A stretch of DNA of 64,000 nt from Streptomyces humi (GCF_001005085.2 NZ_LBMU02000023.1:310001-374000); one strand, 5' to 3'. Shown: positions 25,690 through 34,805, numbered from the stretch's first letter. Numbers and translations are program-made. Notes: generated by a model from the letters alone, not told the origin.

Positions 25690-26637
25690 CTAGGCGGCCG
25701 GTCCGGCGTCCACCAGGCCGGCCGCCTCCCGTGCGCACCCCCAGGCAACCGTGATCCCGGCGCCGCCGTGCCCGTAGTTGTGGACCACCACCCCGCCGTC
25801 CGGGCGGAGTTCACGCGCCAGCCGGACCGCGCTCCGGTACGGCCGCAGCCCCACCCGGTGCGCCAGGACCCGCGCCCCGGCGATCTCCGGCCGCACCGCG
25901 GCACATCGCGCCACGATCGCGGCCGCGACGGCCGGATCCGGCTCCAGCGACCAGGCGTCCTCCTCCGCCGTCCCCCCGAGCAGCAACCCGCCCGGCTGCG
26001 GGAAGAAGTACGCGGACGCACCCCCCTCGACCTCGTCGACGGACGTGTACCAGGTCGTTATCCCCGGGTTCTCCACCACGACCAACTGCCCGCGCACCGG
26101 ACGCACGGCCGGATCCGGTACCAGCGAACGAGCGCCCAGCCCGGTGCAGTTGACCACGACCGGCGCGGGCACCCCGGCCAGTGCGGCCACCTCCCGCTCC
26201 TCGACCGTCCCGCCGGCCCGCTGCAACCGCCGCCGCAGCCAGGCCAGATGGACCGGCATGTCGATCAACGGCAGCCTGGCCGCGACACCTTCGCCCGTGT
26301 CGGTGAGCCCCGGCACCCGGGCCGCCCAGGGGCCCAGCCCCTCCAGCCGCAGCCCCTCGTGTACGCCCTCGACCAGTCGTACGCCCGTCTCCTCGGGGCG
26401 CGCAGCCAGCTCCTCGTACACGACGAGGGACGCGAGGGCCCATTCGCCGACCAGCGCCTCCGGTTCGATGCGGTACGGCCACCACAGCGCACCGGCGACC
26501 GCCGAGGTCGTACGCCCGCCGGTCTCCCGCGCCCACACCCGCACCCGGCGGCCGCTCTCGGCCAGCACCACCGCCGTGGTCAGCCCGGCCACCCCGGCAC
26601 CGACCACGATGACTTCGTCACTCAGCTCGTTCGCCAC
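25690..26637 (-). CDS. FAD-dependent D-amino-acid oxidase
   Basis: The 315-residue protein has the FAD-binding motif VIVVGAGVAGLTTAVVLAESG (residues 9 on), then AVAGALWWPYRIEP, VVVNCTGLGARSLVPD with PVRGQLVVV, and the C-terminal DAAO signature VVHNYGHGGAGITVAWGCA. It should oxidise neutral D-amino acids to 2-oxo acids with hydrogen peroxide release. GTG 26637 is used and no clear ribosome-binding site precedes it, so leaderless translation is possible. It is divergent from a small ORF and an ABC-F gene. Confidence 0.92.
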   Translation of the reverse strand: MANELSDEVIVVGAGVAGLTTAVVLAESGRRVRVWARETGGRTTSAVAGALWWPYRIEPEALVGEWALASLVVYEELAARPEETGVRLVEGVHEGLRLEGLGPWAARVPGLTDTGEGVAARLPLIDMPVHLAWLRRRLQRAGGTVEEREVAALAGVPAPVVVNCTGLGARSLVPDPAVRPVRGQLVVVENPGITTWYTSVDEVEGGASAYFFPQPGGLLLGGTAEEDAWSLEPDPAVAAAIVARCAAVRPEIAGARVLAHRVGLRPYRSAVRLARELRPDGGVVVHNYGHGGAGITVAWGCAREAAGLVDAGPAA

Positions 26638-26702
26638 GTCGTGACGTTAGCGGAATATGTCATGCCGCGCTCAGAACGTCCCGCTCTGGGGACAGTCACA
26701 GC

Positions 26703-26960
26703 ATGTCCGCCGCATACGCGACCTCCGGCCTGGCCCCGGCGACGCGCGCCGCCGGCGTCGAGGTCACCTCGTGCCGCCGGTTACGGCTCACGGCATACCG
26801 CCTCGACCGGCTCTCGCGGCCCCGCAGCCTCGAACTCCTCGACGGCGTCCTGGCACCCGGCAGCCACCGCGTCCCCCTCGGCGGCAGGGCGGTCAGGGGC
26901 GGCTACCCTGTCGTGGCCCGGAGCACGGACGGCGTCCCGGTGGCGGCGACGACCCGCTGA
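26703..26960 (+). CDS. Hypothetical 85-aa protein with a TTA codon
   Basis: This small ORF has strongly G/C-biased third positions, which favours real coding. The product is basic, with no membrane segment or motif I recognise. Codon 27 is TTA, the rare leucine codon read by the bldA tRNA in Streptomyces, so expression could be developmentally limited if the gene is genuine. It ends 59 bp before the second ABC-F gene. It may be a Streptomyces-restricted orphan or a remnant. Confidence 0.5.
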   Translation: MSAAYATSGLAPATRAAGVEVTSCRRLRLTAYRLDRLSRPRSLELLDGVLAPGSHRVPLGGRAVRGGYPVVARSTDGVPVAATTR

Positions 26961-27019
26961 CCGGGGCGGCCGAAAGGGGCGCGGGACCCGGACCGGGGGC
27001 CGTTAGGATCGGCGTTCTG

Positions 27020-28660
27020 ATGACTGCCACCCTCGTCGCCAAGAACCTCGCCGCCGGGCACGGCGACCGCTCGCTCTTCTCCGGACTCGACCTCGTCGTC
27101 GCGCCCGGGGACGTGATCGGTCTGGTCGGTGCCAACGGCGCGGGCAAGTCCACCCTGCTCCGGCTGCTCGCCGGCCTCACCGCCCCCGAGCAGGGCGAGC
27201 TGCGCCTCTCCCCGCCGACCGCGAGCGTCGGTCACCTGCCCCAGGAGCCGGAGCGGCGGCCGGGGGAGACCGTCCGCGCGTTCCTCGCCCGGCGCACCGG
27301 CGTCGCCGAGGCCCAGCGGGTGATGGACGAGGCGACCCAGGCACTGGTGGACGGCGCGCCGGGCGCCGACGACGCCTACGCCGTCAGCCTGGAGCGCTGG
27401 CTCGGCCTCGGCGGCGCCGACCTGGACGAGCGCGCCGAGGAGGTCGCCGACTCGCTCGGCCTGGCCGTCGACCTGGACCAGCCGATGACCGCCCTGTCCG
27501 GCGGCCAGGCGGCCCGCGCGGGCCTCGCCTCCCTCCTGCTCTCCCGCTACGACGTCTTCCTGCTCGACGAGCCCACCAACGACCTCGACCTGGACGGCCT
27601 GGAGCGCCTCGAACGCTTCGTGACCGGGCTGCGCGCGGGCACGGTCGTCGTCAGCCACGACCGGGAGTTCCTCACCCGCACGGTCACCAAGGTCCTCGAA
27701 CTCGACCTGGCCCAGCGGCAGATCAACCTGTACGGCGGCGGCTACCAGGCTTACTTGGAGGAACGCGACGTGGCCCGCCGGCACGCCCGCGACGACTACG
27801 AGGAGTACGCCGACAAGAGGGCCGCCCTCCAGGACCGGGCCCAGATGCAGCGCTCCTGGATGGACAAGGGCGTCAAGAACGCCCGGCGCAAGGCGTCCAA
27901 CGACAACGACAAGATCGGCCGCAAGTTCCGCAGCGAGGCCAGCGAGAAGCAGGCCGCCAAGGCCCGGCAGACCCAGCGCATGATCGAACGCCTGGACGTC
28001 GTCGAGGAACCGCGCAAGGAGTGGGAACTGCGCATGGAGATCGCGGCGGCCCCGCGCTCGGGGGCCGTCGTGGCGACCCTGCGGGACGCCGAGGTACGGC
28101 GCGGTGACTTCACCTTCGGCCCGGTCTCCCTGGGGATCGACTGGGCGGACCGGGTCGCGGTGACCGGGGCGAACGGCGCGGGCAAGTCCACGCTGCTCGC
28201 CGCGCTGCTCGGCCGGGTGCCGCTGGACGCCGGGCACGCCGCCCTCGGCCCCGGCGTGGTGGTCGGCGAGGTCGACCAGGCCCGCAGGATCTTCCACGGC
28301 ACCGAGTCCCTGCTGGACGCCTTCTGTGCCGCCGTCCCGGACACCGAGCCGGTCGAGGTCCGTACCCTGCTGGCCAAGTTCGGTCTCAAGCAGGACCACG
28401 TACTGCGCCCGGCGGGCACCCTCTCCCCGGGCGAACGCACCCGTGCCGCCCTGGCGCTGCTCCAGGGCCGCGGCGTCAACCTGCTCGTCCTGGACGAACC
28501 CACCAACCACCTCGACCTGCCGGCCATCGAGCAGCTGGAGTCCGCCCTCGACACCTACGAGGGCACCCTCCTCCTGGTCACCCACGACCGCCGCATGCTG
28601 GACGCGGTCCGCGTGACCCGCCGCCTGGAGGTGGCGGCGGGCAAGGTCACGGAACGCTGA
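27020..28660 (+). CDS. ABC-F family ATPase (second copy)
   Basis: The 546-residue protein has two ABC domains: Walker A GANGAGKST in both halves, signatures LSGGQAA and LSPGERT, and Walker B LLDEPTNDLDLDGL and LVLDEPTNHLDLPAI. The linker with KNARRKASNDNDKIGRKFRSE is typical of the ABC-F translation-factor/resistance group. The second signature has Pro where most have Gly. ATG 27020 is near-leaderless: a TAGGAT -10-like box lies only 11 bp upstream and no Shine-Dalgarno is visible. Unlike the first ABC-F gene it has no long leader, so a constitutive role is more likely. Confidence 0.92.
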   Translation: MTATLVAKNLAAGHGDRSLFSGLDLVVAPGDVIGLVGANGAGKSTLLRLLAGLTAPEQGELRLSPPTASVGHLPQEPERRPGETVRAFLARRTGVAEAQRVMDEATQALVDGAPGADDAYAVSLERWLGLGGADLDERAEEVADSLGLAVDLDQPMTALSGGQAARAGLASLLLSRYDVFLLDEPTNDLDLDGLERLERFVTGLRAGTVVVSHDREFLTRTVTKVLELDLAQRQINLYGGGYQAYLEERDVARRHARDDYEEYADKRAALQDRAQMQRSWMDKGVKNARRKASNDNDKIGRKFRSEASEKQAAKARQTQRMIERLDVVEEPRKEWELRMEIAAAPRSGAVVATLRDAEVRRGDFTFGPVSLGIDWADRVAVTGANGAGKSTLLAALLGRVPLDAGHAALGPGVVVGEVDQARRIFHGTESLLDAFCAAVPDTEPVEVRTLLAKFGLKQDHVLRPAGTLSPGERTRAALALLQGRGVNLLVLDEPTNHLDLPAIEQLESALDTYEGTLLLVTHDRRMLDAVRVTRRLEVAAGKVTER

Positions 28661-28716
28661 GACCCGGCGCTCCCCGGGACCCGGCCGCGGGGCACCGCCG
28701 GACCGGCGACCGCCCC

Positions 28717-28757
28717 GGGGACGCGAGGAACCGTGCGACCGGCCACGACGGCCCCGC
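28717..28757 (+). repeat. Dispersed hairpin element, degenerate copy 2
   Basis: GGGGACGCGAGGAACCGTGCGACCGGCC follows the ABC-F stop and precedes the convergent tex gene. It matches the core of the elements at 21813 and 55663 with several changes. The hairpin part is largely lost. Confidence 0.5.
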
Positions 28758-28800
28758 GGTCCCCCTCGGCCTCACCGGCCCACGGCTCCCGGCGAAGCCG

Positions 28801-31230
28801 TCACCGCTTGCCGTTCTTCGGGTCCAGCAGGCCCGCGCGGCGCAGCGCGTCGGCCATCGCGCTGTTCGCCGGTGCCGGAGCCGAAGACTGGCGTGCCCCA
28901 CCACCCTGGCGTGCCCCGCCGCCTTGGCGCGCTCCGCCGCCGCTCTGGCCGCCACGGCCGCCGCCCTGCCCGCGCTGCTGTGGCGGACGCCCGCCGCGCT
29001 GCGGCCGCCGCTCGGCGCCGGGAGCGGCCTGGGGGGCCTGTGCCTCGTCGTCGAGACGCAGCGTCAGCGAGATCCGCTTGCGCGGGATGTCCACGTCGAG
29101 GACCTTCACCTTGACGATGTCACCCGACTTCACCACGTCCCGGGGGTCCTTGACGAACGTCCTGGACATGGCCGAGACGTGCACCAGACCGTCCTGGTGC
29201 ACCCCGATGTCGACGAACGCGCCGAACGCCGCGACGTTCGTGACCACGCCCTCCAGGATCATCCCGGAGGCCAGGTCGGAGATCTTCTCGACGCCCTCCT
29301 TGAAGGTCGCCGTCTTGAAGGCCGGACGCGGGTCGCGCCCCGGCTTCTCCAGCTCCTTGAGGATGTCGGAGACGGTCGGCAGACCGAACGTGTCGTCCAC
29401 GAAGTCCGTCGGCCGCAGCGAGCGCAGCACCCCCGTGTTGCCGATGAGCGCGGCCACCTCCTGGCCGGACGTCTTCACCATCCGCCGTACGACGGGGTAC
29501 GCCTCGGGGTGGACGCTGGACGCGTCCAGCGGGTCGTCGCCGCCGCGGATGCGCAGGAAGCCCGCGCACTGCTCGTAGGCCTTGGGGCCGAGCCGGGCCA
29601 CGTTCTTCAGCTGTGAGCGCGAGGTGAACGGGCCGTTGGCGTCCCGGTGGGTCACGATGTTCTCGGCGAGCCCGGAGGTGATGCCGGAGACCCGCGCGAG
29701 CAGTGGCGCGGAGGCGGTGTTGACGTCGACCCCGACACCGTTCACACAGTCCTCGACCACGGCGTCCAGCGAGCGCGAGAGCTTCACCTCGGACAGGTCG
29801 TGCTGGTACTGGCCGACGCCGATGGACTTCGGGTCGATCTTCACCAGCTCGGCGAGCGGGTCCTGGAGCCGGCGCGCGATGGAGACGGCGCCGCGCAGCG
29901 ACACGTCCATGTCCGGCAGTTCCTGCGAGGCGAACGCGGACGCCGAGTACACGGAGGCGCCGGCCTCCGACACCATCACCTTGGTGAGCTTCAACTCCGG
30001 GTGCTTGGTGATGAGTTCACCGGCGAGCTTGTCGGTCTCGCGGGACGCCGTGCCGTTGCCGATCGCGACCAGCTCGACCGTGTGCTCCTTGGCGAGGCGG
30101 GCCAGCTTGGCGATCGCCTCGTCCCACTTGTTGGCCGGGACGTGCGGGTAGATGACGTCGGTGGCGACGACCTTGCCGGTGGCGTCGACCACGGCGACCT
30201 TGACCCCCGTGCGGAAACCCGGGTCGAGGCCCAGCGTCGCGCGGGTGCCGGCCGGGGCGGCGAGCAGCAGGTCGCGCAGGTTCGTCGCGAAGACGTCGAC
30301 CGCCTCGTCCTCGGCGGCCGTGCGCAGCCGCAGCCGCAGGTCGATGCCGAGGTGGACGAGGATCCGGGTGCGCCAGGCCCAGCGGACCGTGTCCGCAAGC
30401 CACTTGTCGGCGGGCCGCCCCCGGTCGGTGATCCCGAACCGGTGGGCGACGGTCCCCTCGAACGAGGAGGGGCCCTCGGTGGGCTCCTCCGGCTCCAGGA
30501 CGAGGTCGAGGACGTCCTCCTTCTCGCCGCGCAGCATCGCGAGGATCCGGTGCGAGGGCAGCTCGGTGAACGGCTCCGCGAAGTCGAAGTAGTCGGCGAA
30601 CTTGGCGCCCGCCTCCTCCTTGCCGTCCCGCACCTTCGCGGCCAGCCGGCCCCGTACCCACATGCGCTCCCGCAGCTCACCGATCAGGTCGGCGTCCTCC
30701 GAGAACCGCTCGGTGAGGATCGCGCGGGCCCCCTCCAGGGCGGCCTGCGGGTCGGCGACGCCCTTGCCGGCGTCCACGAACGCGGCGGCCGCCGCGAGCG
30801 GCTCCACCGTCGGGTCGCCGAGCAGTCCCTCGGCCAGCGGCTCGAGACCGGCCTCCCGCGCGATCTGCGCCTTGGTGCGCCGCTTCGGCTTGTACGGCAG
30901 GTAGATGTCCTCCAGCCGCGCCTTGGTCTCGGCGCCCCGGATCTGCGCCTCCAGCTCGTCGGTGAGCTTGCCCTGCTCCCGCACCGACTCCAGGATCGCG
31001 GTGCGCCGCTCCTCCAGCTCCCGCAGGTAGCGCAGCCGCTCCTCGATCGTGCGCAGCTGCGCGTCGTCGAGCATCTCGGTCGCTTCCTTGCGGTAGCGGG
31101 CGATGAAGGGCACCGTCGAACCGCCGTCGAGCAGCTCCACGGCAGCCTTGACCTGCCGCTCCCGTACGCCGAGCTCCTCGGCGATCCTGCCTTCGATGGA
31201 CCCTGGAACCAGGAACCCGGGTGTCGTCAC
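28801..31230 (-). CDS. tex: Tex family RNA-binding protein (S1 domain)
   Basis: The 809-residue protein has the Tex layout: N-terminal helical core ([30 protein letters not shown]), a YqgF/RNase H-like domain ([17 protein letters not shown]), helix-hairpin-helix repeats ([15 protein letters not shown]) and an S1 domain ([31 protein letters not shown]). Tex binds nucleic acid and influences transcript fate. After the S1 domain comes an unusually long Arg/Gly/Gln-rich tail with GGGARQ repeats. GTG 31230 is the start; the frame upstream is not family sequence. It is monocistronic and convergent with the ABC-F gene. Confidence 0.94.
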   Translation of the reverse strand: MTTPGFLVPGSIEGRIAEELGVRERQVKAAVELLDGGSTVPFIARYRKEATEMLDDAQLRTIEERLRYLRELEERRTAILESVREQGKLTDELEAQIRGAETKARLEDIYLPYKPKRRTKAQIAREAGLEPLAEGLLGDPTVEPLAAAAAFVDAGKGVADPQAALEGARAILTERFSEDADLIGELRERMWVRGRLAAKVRDGKEEAGAKFADYFDFAEPFTELPSHRILAMLRGEKEDVLDLVLEPEEPTEGPSSFEGTVAHRFGITDRGRPADKWLADTVRWAWRTRILVHLGIDLRLRLRTAAEDEAVDVFATNLRDLLLAAPAGTRATLGLDPGFRTGVKVAVVDATGKVVATDVIYPHVPANKWDEAIAKLARLAKEHTVELVAIGNGTASRETDKLAGELITKHPELKLTKVMVSEAGASVYSASAFASQELPDMDVSLRGAVSIARRLQDPLAELVKIDPKSIGVGQYQHDLSEVKLSRSLDAVVEDCVNGVGVDVNTASAPLLARVSGITSGLAENIVTHRDANGPFTSRSQLKNVARLGPKAYEQCAGFLRIRGGDDPLDASSVHPEAYPVVRRMVKTSGQEVAALIGNTGVLRSLRPTDFVDDTFGLPTVSDILKELEKPGRDPRPAFKTATFKEGVEKISDLASGMILEGVVTNVAAFGAFVDIGVHQDGLVHVSAMSRTFVKDPRDVVKSGDIVKVKVLDVDIPRKRISLTLRLDDEAQAPQAAPGAERRPQRGGRPPQQRGQGGGRGGQSGGGARQGGGARQGGGARQSSAPAPANSAMADALRRAGLLDPKNGKR
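28888..28941 (-). repeat. 18-bp in-frame repeat encoding GGGARQ in tex
   Basis: Three 18-bp units (28888-28905, 28906-28923, 28924-28941) encode tandem GGGARQ-like hexapeptides in the disordered tail of Tex. The first two differ at two bases. Confidence 0.8.
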
Positions 31231-31395
31231 GATCCCGTACCGCCTTCTCCACTGAGGTTGCGCGGCAATTGTGGCAGGTGACACCGACAAGGGAGCCGCA
31301 GGGCGGCGTTCCCGCGACACGAACGGCGTGCCGGACACGCCACGCGCCCCCGGGAACCGGTCTCCGGAGCCGGTCTCTTCTCCGGCCGGGACCGC

Positions 31396-32265
31396 TCAGC
31401 CCTTCCCGATCAGGTCCGCCGGGAAGGCGCCCGCGGCCACCGCCGTCCTCGTGAAGCCCGTGGCCAGTTCCGTCAGCCGGGTCACCCCGTCGGCCCCCAG
31501 GTGCGCGTACGGTGCCCGGTCGAGGCGGTCCGTCTCCGTCTCGATCTCCGCCCGCAGCGCCGTCCCCGTCCCGGTCAGCTCGCCGGCGGTGTCGAGCAGC
31601 CCGCGCTCCCGGAGCCGGTCCGCCGCCGCGTCCCAGTCGTCCCGGGTCCAGCCGCGGGTGGCGGACACCCACTTGGGGTGCATGCCCTTGCCGGTCGCGG
31701 TGTGCGTCACCACCGCCTCGAGGCCGTCCAGGCCGGCCGCGACCAGCACCGCGAGATGCCCGTCGCCGCGGTGCTCACGCAGCAGCGTCGTCGCGTACCA
31801 GTAGGCGAGGTGGGGTTCTCCGGGCACCGGCAGGTCCGCGTGGGCCGAGTACAGCGGCCGGCCGGGACGGGAGCACGCCTCGGTGGCCCGCAGCGCGAGT
31901 TCCGCCGCCTCGGCCATCGCGCCGGACTCCACCGCGTCCGCGCCGAGCAGCCGCCGCATCGACGCGTCGACGGCACGCAGGCGGGCGGCGAGGACGTCCT
32001 CGGGGGACACCGTCTCCCAGACGGCCGGTACGTGCCGGGCCACCAGTTCGTGCTTGTAGTTGTAGAACGCCGCCGTCACCGTCCCGGCCCCGACGGGTCC
32101 CAGCGCGGCCGCCCGCACCGCGAAGTTGACTGCCCGCGGGTGGGTGACGCCGAGCGCGGCCAGTTCCTCGGCCAGTTCGGGGCTGAAGAAGTGCGTCGCG
32201 TGCAGGGAGTTGAGCAGGTTGTGGCAGCGGCGGCCGGCGCGCGGCTCCAGGACGGCGGTAGTCAT
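31396..32265 (-). CDS. SCO6745-type helix-turn-helix family protein
   Basis: This 289-residue protein resembles the actinobacterial family named after SCO6745. It opens with AVLEPRAGRRCHNLLNSLHATHFFSPELAEELAALGV and ends with a predicted winged-helix segment (TRGWTRDDWDAAADRLRERGLLD). The fold is mostly helical with no catalytic signature. Function is unknown to me; a sensor or regulator is possible. ATG 32265 starts the family sequence. It faces the divergent GlxA-type regulator across 186 bp that hold a palindrome and a 20-bp repeat array. Confidence 0.82.
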   Translation of the reverse strand: MTTAVLEPRAGRRCHNLLNSLHATHFFSPELAEELAALGVTHPRAVNFAVRAAALGPVGAGTVTAAFYNYKHELVARHVPAVWETVSPEDVLAARLRAVDASMRRLLGADAVESGAMAEAAELALRATEACSRPGRPLYSAHADLPVPGEPHLAYWYATTLLREHRGDGHLAVLVAAGLDGLEAVVTHTATGKGMHPKWVSATRGWTRDDWDAAADRLRERGLLDTAGELTGTGTALRAEIETETDRLDRAPYAHLGADGVTRLTELATGFTRTAVAAGAFPADLIGKG

Positions 32266-32277
32266 GACGAGCACGTT

Positions 32278-32291
32278 ACTGACTGGTCGGT
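32278..32291. promoter_or_regulatory. Palindromic operator-like site upstream of the SCO6745-type gene
   Basis: ACTGACTGGTCGGT is a 14-bp palindrome with one mismatched pair, 13-26 bp upstream of the start codon. TetR-family operators often have this ACYGAC/GTCRGT form. Confidence 0.5.
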
Positions 32292-32322
32292 ACGGACTCC
32301 AGATCCAGGTCCTCCGGATCCG

Positions 32323-32400
32323 GACGGGCGACGGCACGAAAGGCCGGGCGAAGGCAGAAGGAGGGGCGAGGGCAGGAAAGGACGGGCGATGGCAGGAAAG
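32323..32400. repeat. 20-bp tandem repeat array (4 units)
   Basis: Units at 32323-32342, 32343-32360 (18 bp), 32361-32380 and 32381-32400 share GGGCGANGGCAGGAAAG. The purine-rich units lie directly upstream of the GlxA-type gene (start 32452), each about two helical turns long. Confidence 0.8.
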
Positions 32401-32451
32401 GTGGGGAACTCGTCGTTGCGGCCATGCCGGGCCGCGTCAAGAATCGACGGC

Positions 32452-33423
32452 ATGGCGCAGCGAACCGTCCTCGTCGTCCTCTTCGACGGCGTCCAGAGCC
32501 TGGACGTCACCGGCCCCGTCGAGGTGTTCACGGGCGCCGAGACGCACACCCCGGGCAGCTACCGCATCCGTACCGCCTCGGTCACCGGCGCCCCCGTGCG
32601 CACCTCCAGCGGGCTGACCGTCGTACCGGACGGGGTCCTGGCCGAGGAGACGTCCGGCCCGCACACGCTGCTCGTGCCCGGCGGGCGGGGGACCCGGCGC
32701 CGTGATCCGGAGCTGGTGGCGTGGCTGCGGGCGTACGGTCCGGGCGCCGGGCGGCTCGTCTCCGTCTGCACCGGTGCCGTCCTGCTCGCCGCGGCCGGCC
32801 TCCTGGACGGCCGGCGGGCGACCACCCACTGGGCGTACTGCGACAAGCTGGCCCGCGACCATCCCGCCGTCGACGTCGACCCCGACCCCATCTACGTCCG
32901 TGACGGTCGCGTCGCCACCTCGGCCGGTGTCACCTCCGGCATCGACCTGGCCCTCGCCCTCGTCGAGGAGGACCTGGGCCGGGAGGTCGCGCTGACCGTG
33001 GCCAGGCACCTGGTGGTGTTCCTGCGCAGGCCCGGCAACCAGGCCCAGTTCAGCGTCCAGCTCGCCGCGCAGACCGCGCGGCGCGAACCGCTGCGGGAGG
33101 TGCAGCAGTGGGTGACCGAGCACCCGGCCGGCGACCTGAGCGTGCCGGCCCTGGCCGCCCGCGCCGCCCTCTCGCCACGCCACTTCGCCCGTGCCTTCCA
33201 GGCCGAGACCGGCACGACACCTGGCCGGTACGTCGACCGGGTCCGCCTCGAACACGCCCGCCGGCTCCTGGAGGACACCGGTGACGGCGTCGAGGAGGTC
33301 TCCCGCGCCAGCGGCTACGGCACGCCCGAGGCGATGCGGCGCGCCTTCCTGAAAGCCCTCGGCGCGACCCCTGCCGAGTACCGGCGCAGGTTCCGCCCCG
33401 TTTCCGTCGGTCAACCCGGTTAG
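32452..33423 (+). CDS. GlxA family transcriptional regulator (DJ-1/PfpI + AraC domains)
   Basis: The 323-residue protein joins an N-terminal DJ-1/PfpI domain (about residues 1-185, with the cysteine elbow SVCTGAVLLAAAGLL) to a C-terminal AraC DNA-binding domain (about 215-310, LSPRHFARAFQAETGTTPGRYV). Family members activate catabolic genes for amines, carnitine or arginine-related compounds; the effector here is unknown. ATG 32452 opens directly into the domain. The next gene encodes a free-standing DJ-1 protein 7 bp downstream and is its probable target or partner. Confidence 0.92.
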   Translation: MAQRTVLVVLFDGVQSLDVTGPVEVFTGAETHTPGSYRIRTASVTGAPVRTSSGLTVVPDGVLAEETSGPHTLLVPGGRGTRRRDPELVAWLRAYGPGAGRLVSVCTGAVLLAAAGLLDGRRATTHWAYCDKLARDHPAVDVDPDPIYVRDGRVATSAGVTSGIDLALALVEEDLGREVALTVARHLVVFLRRPGNQAQFSVQLAAQTARREPLREVQQWVTEHPAGDLSVPALAARAALSPRHFARAFQAETGTTPGRYVDRVRLEHARRLLEDTGDGVEEVSRASGYGTPEAMRRAFLKALGATPAEYRRRFRPVSVGQPG

Positions 33424-33430
33424 GAGAGCC

Positions 33431-34078
33431 ATGCAGCTCGCGATCGTCCTCTACGACCGCTTCACCGCCCTGGACGCCGTGGGACCGTACGAGACCCTGG
33501 GCCGGCTCCCGGGCTCCGAGCTGGTCTTCGTCGCCGAGCGGACCGGCCCCGTCCGCAGCGACAACGGGAGCCTCGCCCTCACCGCCGACCGGACCCTGGC
33601 CGACGTGCCCCGCCCGGACGTCGTGGTCGTCCCGGGCGGCCCCGGGCAGACCCCGCAGATGGCGAACACGGCCCTCCTCGACTGGATCCGCGCCGCCGAC
33701 GCCACCAGCACCTGGACCACCTCCGTCTGCACCGGGTCCCTGCTGCTCGCCGCCGCCGGCCTGCTCCGGGGGCGCCGGGCCACCTCGCACTGGCTGGCGC
33801 TGCCGGAGCTGCGCGGGTTCGGTGCCGAGCCGACCGGGGAGCGGGTGGTGACGGACGGCAAGTACGTGACCGCGGCCGGCGTCTCCGCCGGCATCGACAT
33901 GGGGCTCACCCTGCTCGGCCGGATCTCCGGGGACACCGTCGCCCAGGCCGTGCAGCTCGGCATCGAGTACGACCCGCAGCCGCCCTACGACGCCGGGTCC
34001 CCGGACCGGGCGCCCGCCGAGGTCGTCGAACTGCTCCGCTCCAGGAGCCGTTTCATCCTCGGGGAGCCGACCACGTGA
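33431..34078 (+). CDS. DJ-1/PfpI family protein (isonitrile hydratase-like)
   Basis: The 215-residue protein is a single DJ-1/PfpI domain with the nucleophile cysteine in TSVCTGSLLLAAAGLL and the VVPGGPGQTPQM strand. These are typical of the branch that includes bacterial isocyanide hydratase; amidase- or stress-related activities are alternatives. TAGGAG, overlapping the previous stop codon, is its ribosome-binding site, so the two genes are coupled. It is paralogous to the sensor domain of its upstream neighbour. Its last 26 bp overlap the convergent enoyl-CoA hydratase gene. Confidence 0.88.
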   Translation: MQLAIVLYDRFTALDAVGPYETLGRLPGSELVFVAERTGPVRSDNGSLALTADRTLADVPRPDVVVVPGGPGQTPQMANTALLDWIRAADATSTWTTSVCTGSLLLAAAGLLRGRRATSHWLALPELRGFGAEPTGERVVTDGKYVTAAGVSAGIDMGLTLLGRISGDTVAQAVQLGIEYDPQPPYDAGSPDRAPAEVVELLRSRSRFILGEPTT

Positions 34079-34805
34079 ACCGGGCCTGACGGCGCTCCAG
34101 GAACGCGGCCACGCCCTCCGCCGTGTCCCCGCTCGCGCCCGCCTGCCGCGCCCAGTGGTCGTCCCGGTCCGTGCGGCCGTTCGCGAACTCCTTCGCCGCG
34201 GCCTGTGTCAGCTGGGAGCGCGAGACCAGGATCCGGGTGAACTCGGCCACCCGCTTGTCCAGTTCCCCCTCGGGCAGCACCTCGTCGACCAGGCCGGTGC
34301 GCAGCGCCCGCTCGGAGTCGATCAGCTCGCCGGAGAAGAGCAGGTACTTGGTGGTGGCCGGGCCGACGAGGGACACCAGGCGGCGGGTGGAGGCGGCCGG
34401 GTAGACGATGCCGAGCCTGGCCGGCGTCACCCCGAACTGCGCGCCCTGCTCGGCGAACCGCAGGTCGCAGGCGGCGGCGAGCTGGGCGCCACCGCCCACG
34501 CAGTGGCCGCGGACCGCGGCCAGGGTCGGCTTGGGGAACGCGGCCAGGGCCTCCTCGGCCGCGACGGCGAGGGCCTGGGCCGCGGCGGAGGAGCCCTGGA
34601 GGGTGGAGATGTCGGCACCGGCACAGAAGGTGGCGCCCTCGCCGGTGAGGACCAGCGCCCGGACGGCGGGGTCGGCGGCGAGTTCCCCGAGGAGGGGCGG
34701 CAGGGCCCGCCACATCGCCGCGGTCATCGCGTTGCGTTTGGCCACGTTGCCGATCACTACGGTGGCGACGGCGTCGTTGACCCGGTGGTCGAGGCGGGGC
34801 TCCAT
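34053..34805 (-). CDS. Enoyl-CoA hydratase/isomerase family protein
   Basis: The 250-residue crotonase-fold protein has the oxyanion-hole segments GEGATFCAGADISTL and VRGHCVGGGAQLAAACDLRFA, and the NAKRNAM-type start (VAKRNAMTAAM). The catalytic glutamates of true hydratases are not obvious, as the second region reads TPARLGIVYPAASTRRL, so isomerase or other crotonase chemistry is possible. ATG 34805 is the start. It stands apart from the other beta-oxidation genes. Confidence 0.9.
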   Translation of the reverse strand: MEPRLDHRVNDAVATVVIGNVAKRNAMTAAMWRALPPLLGELAADPAVRALVLTGEGATFCAGADISTLQGSSAAAQALAVAAEEALAAFPKPTLAAVRGHCVGGGAQLAAACDLRFAEQGAQFGVTPARLGIVYPAASTRRLVSLVGPATTKYLLFSGELIDSERALRTGLVDEVLPEGELDKRVAEFTRILVSRSQLTQAAAKEFANGRTDRDDHWARQAGASGDTAEGVAAFLERRQARFTWSAPRG

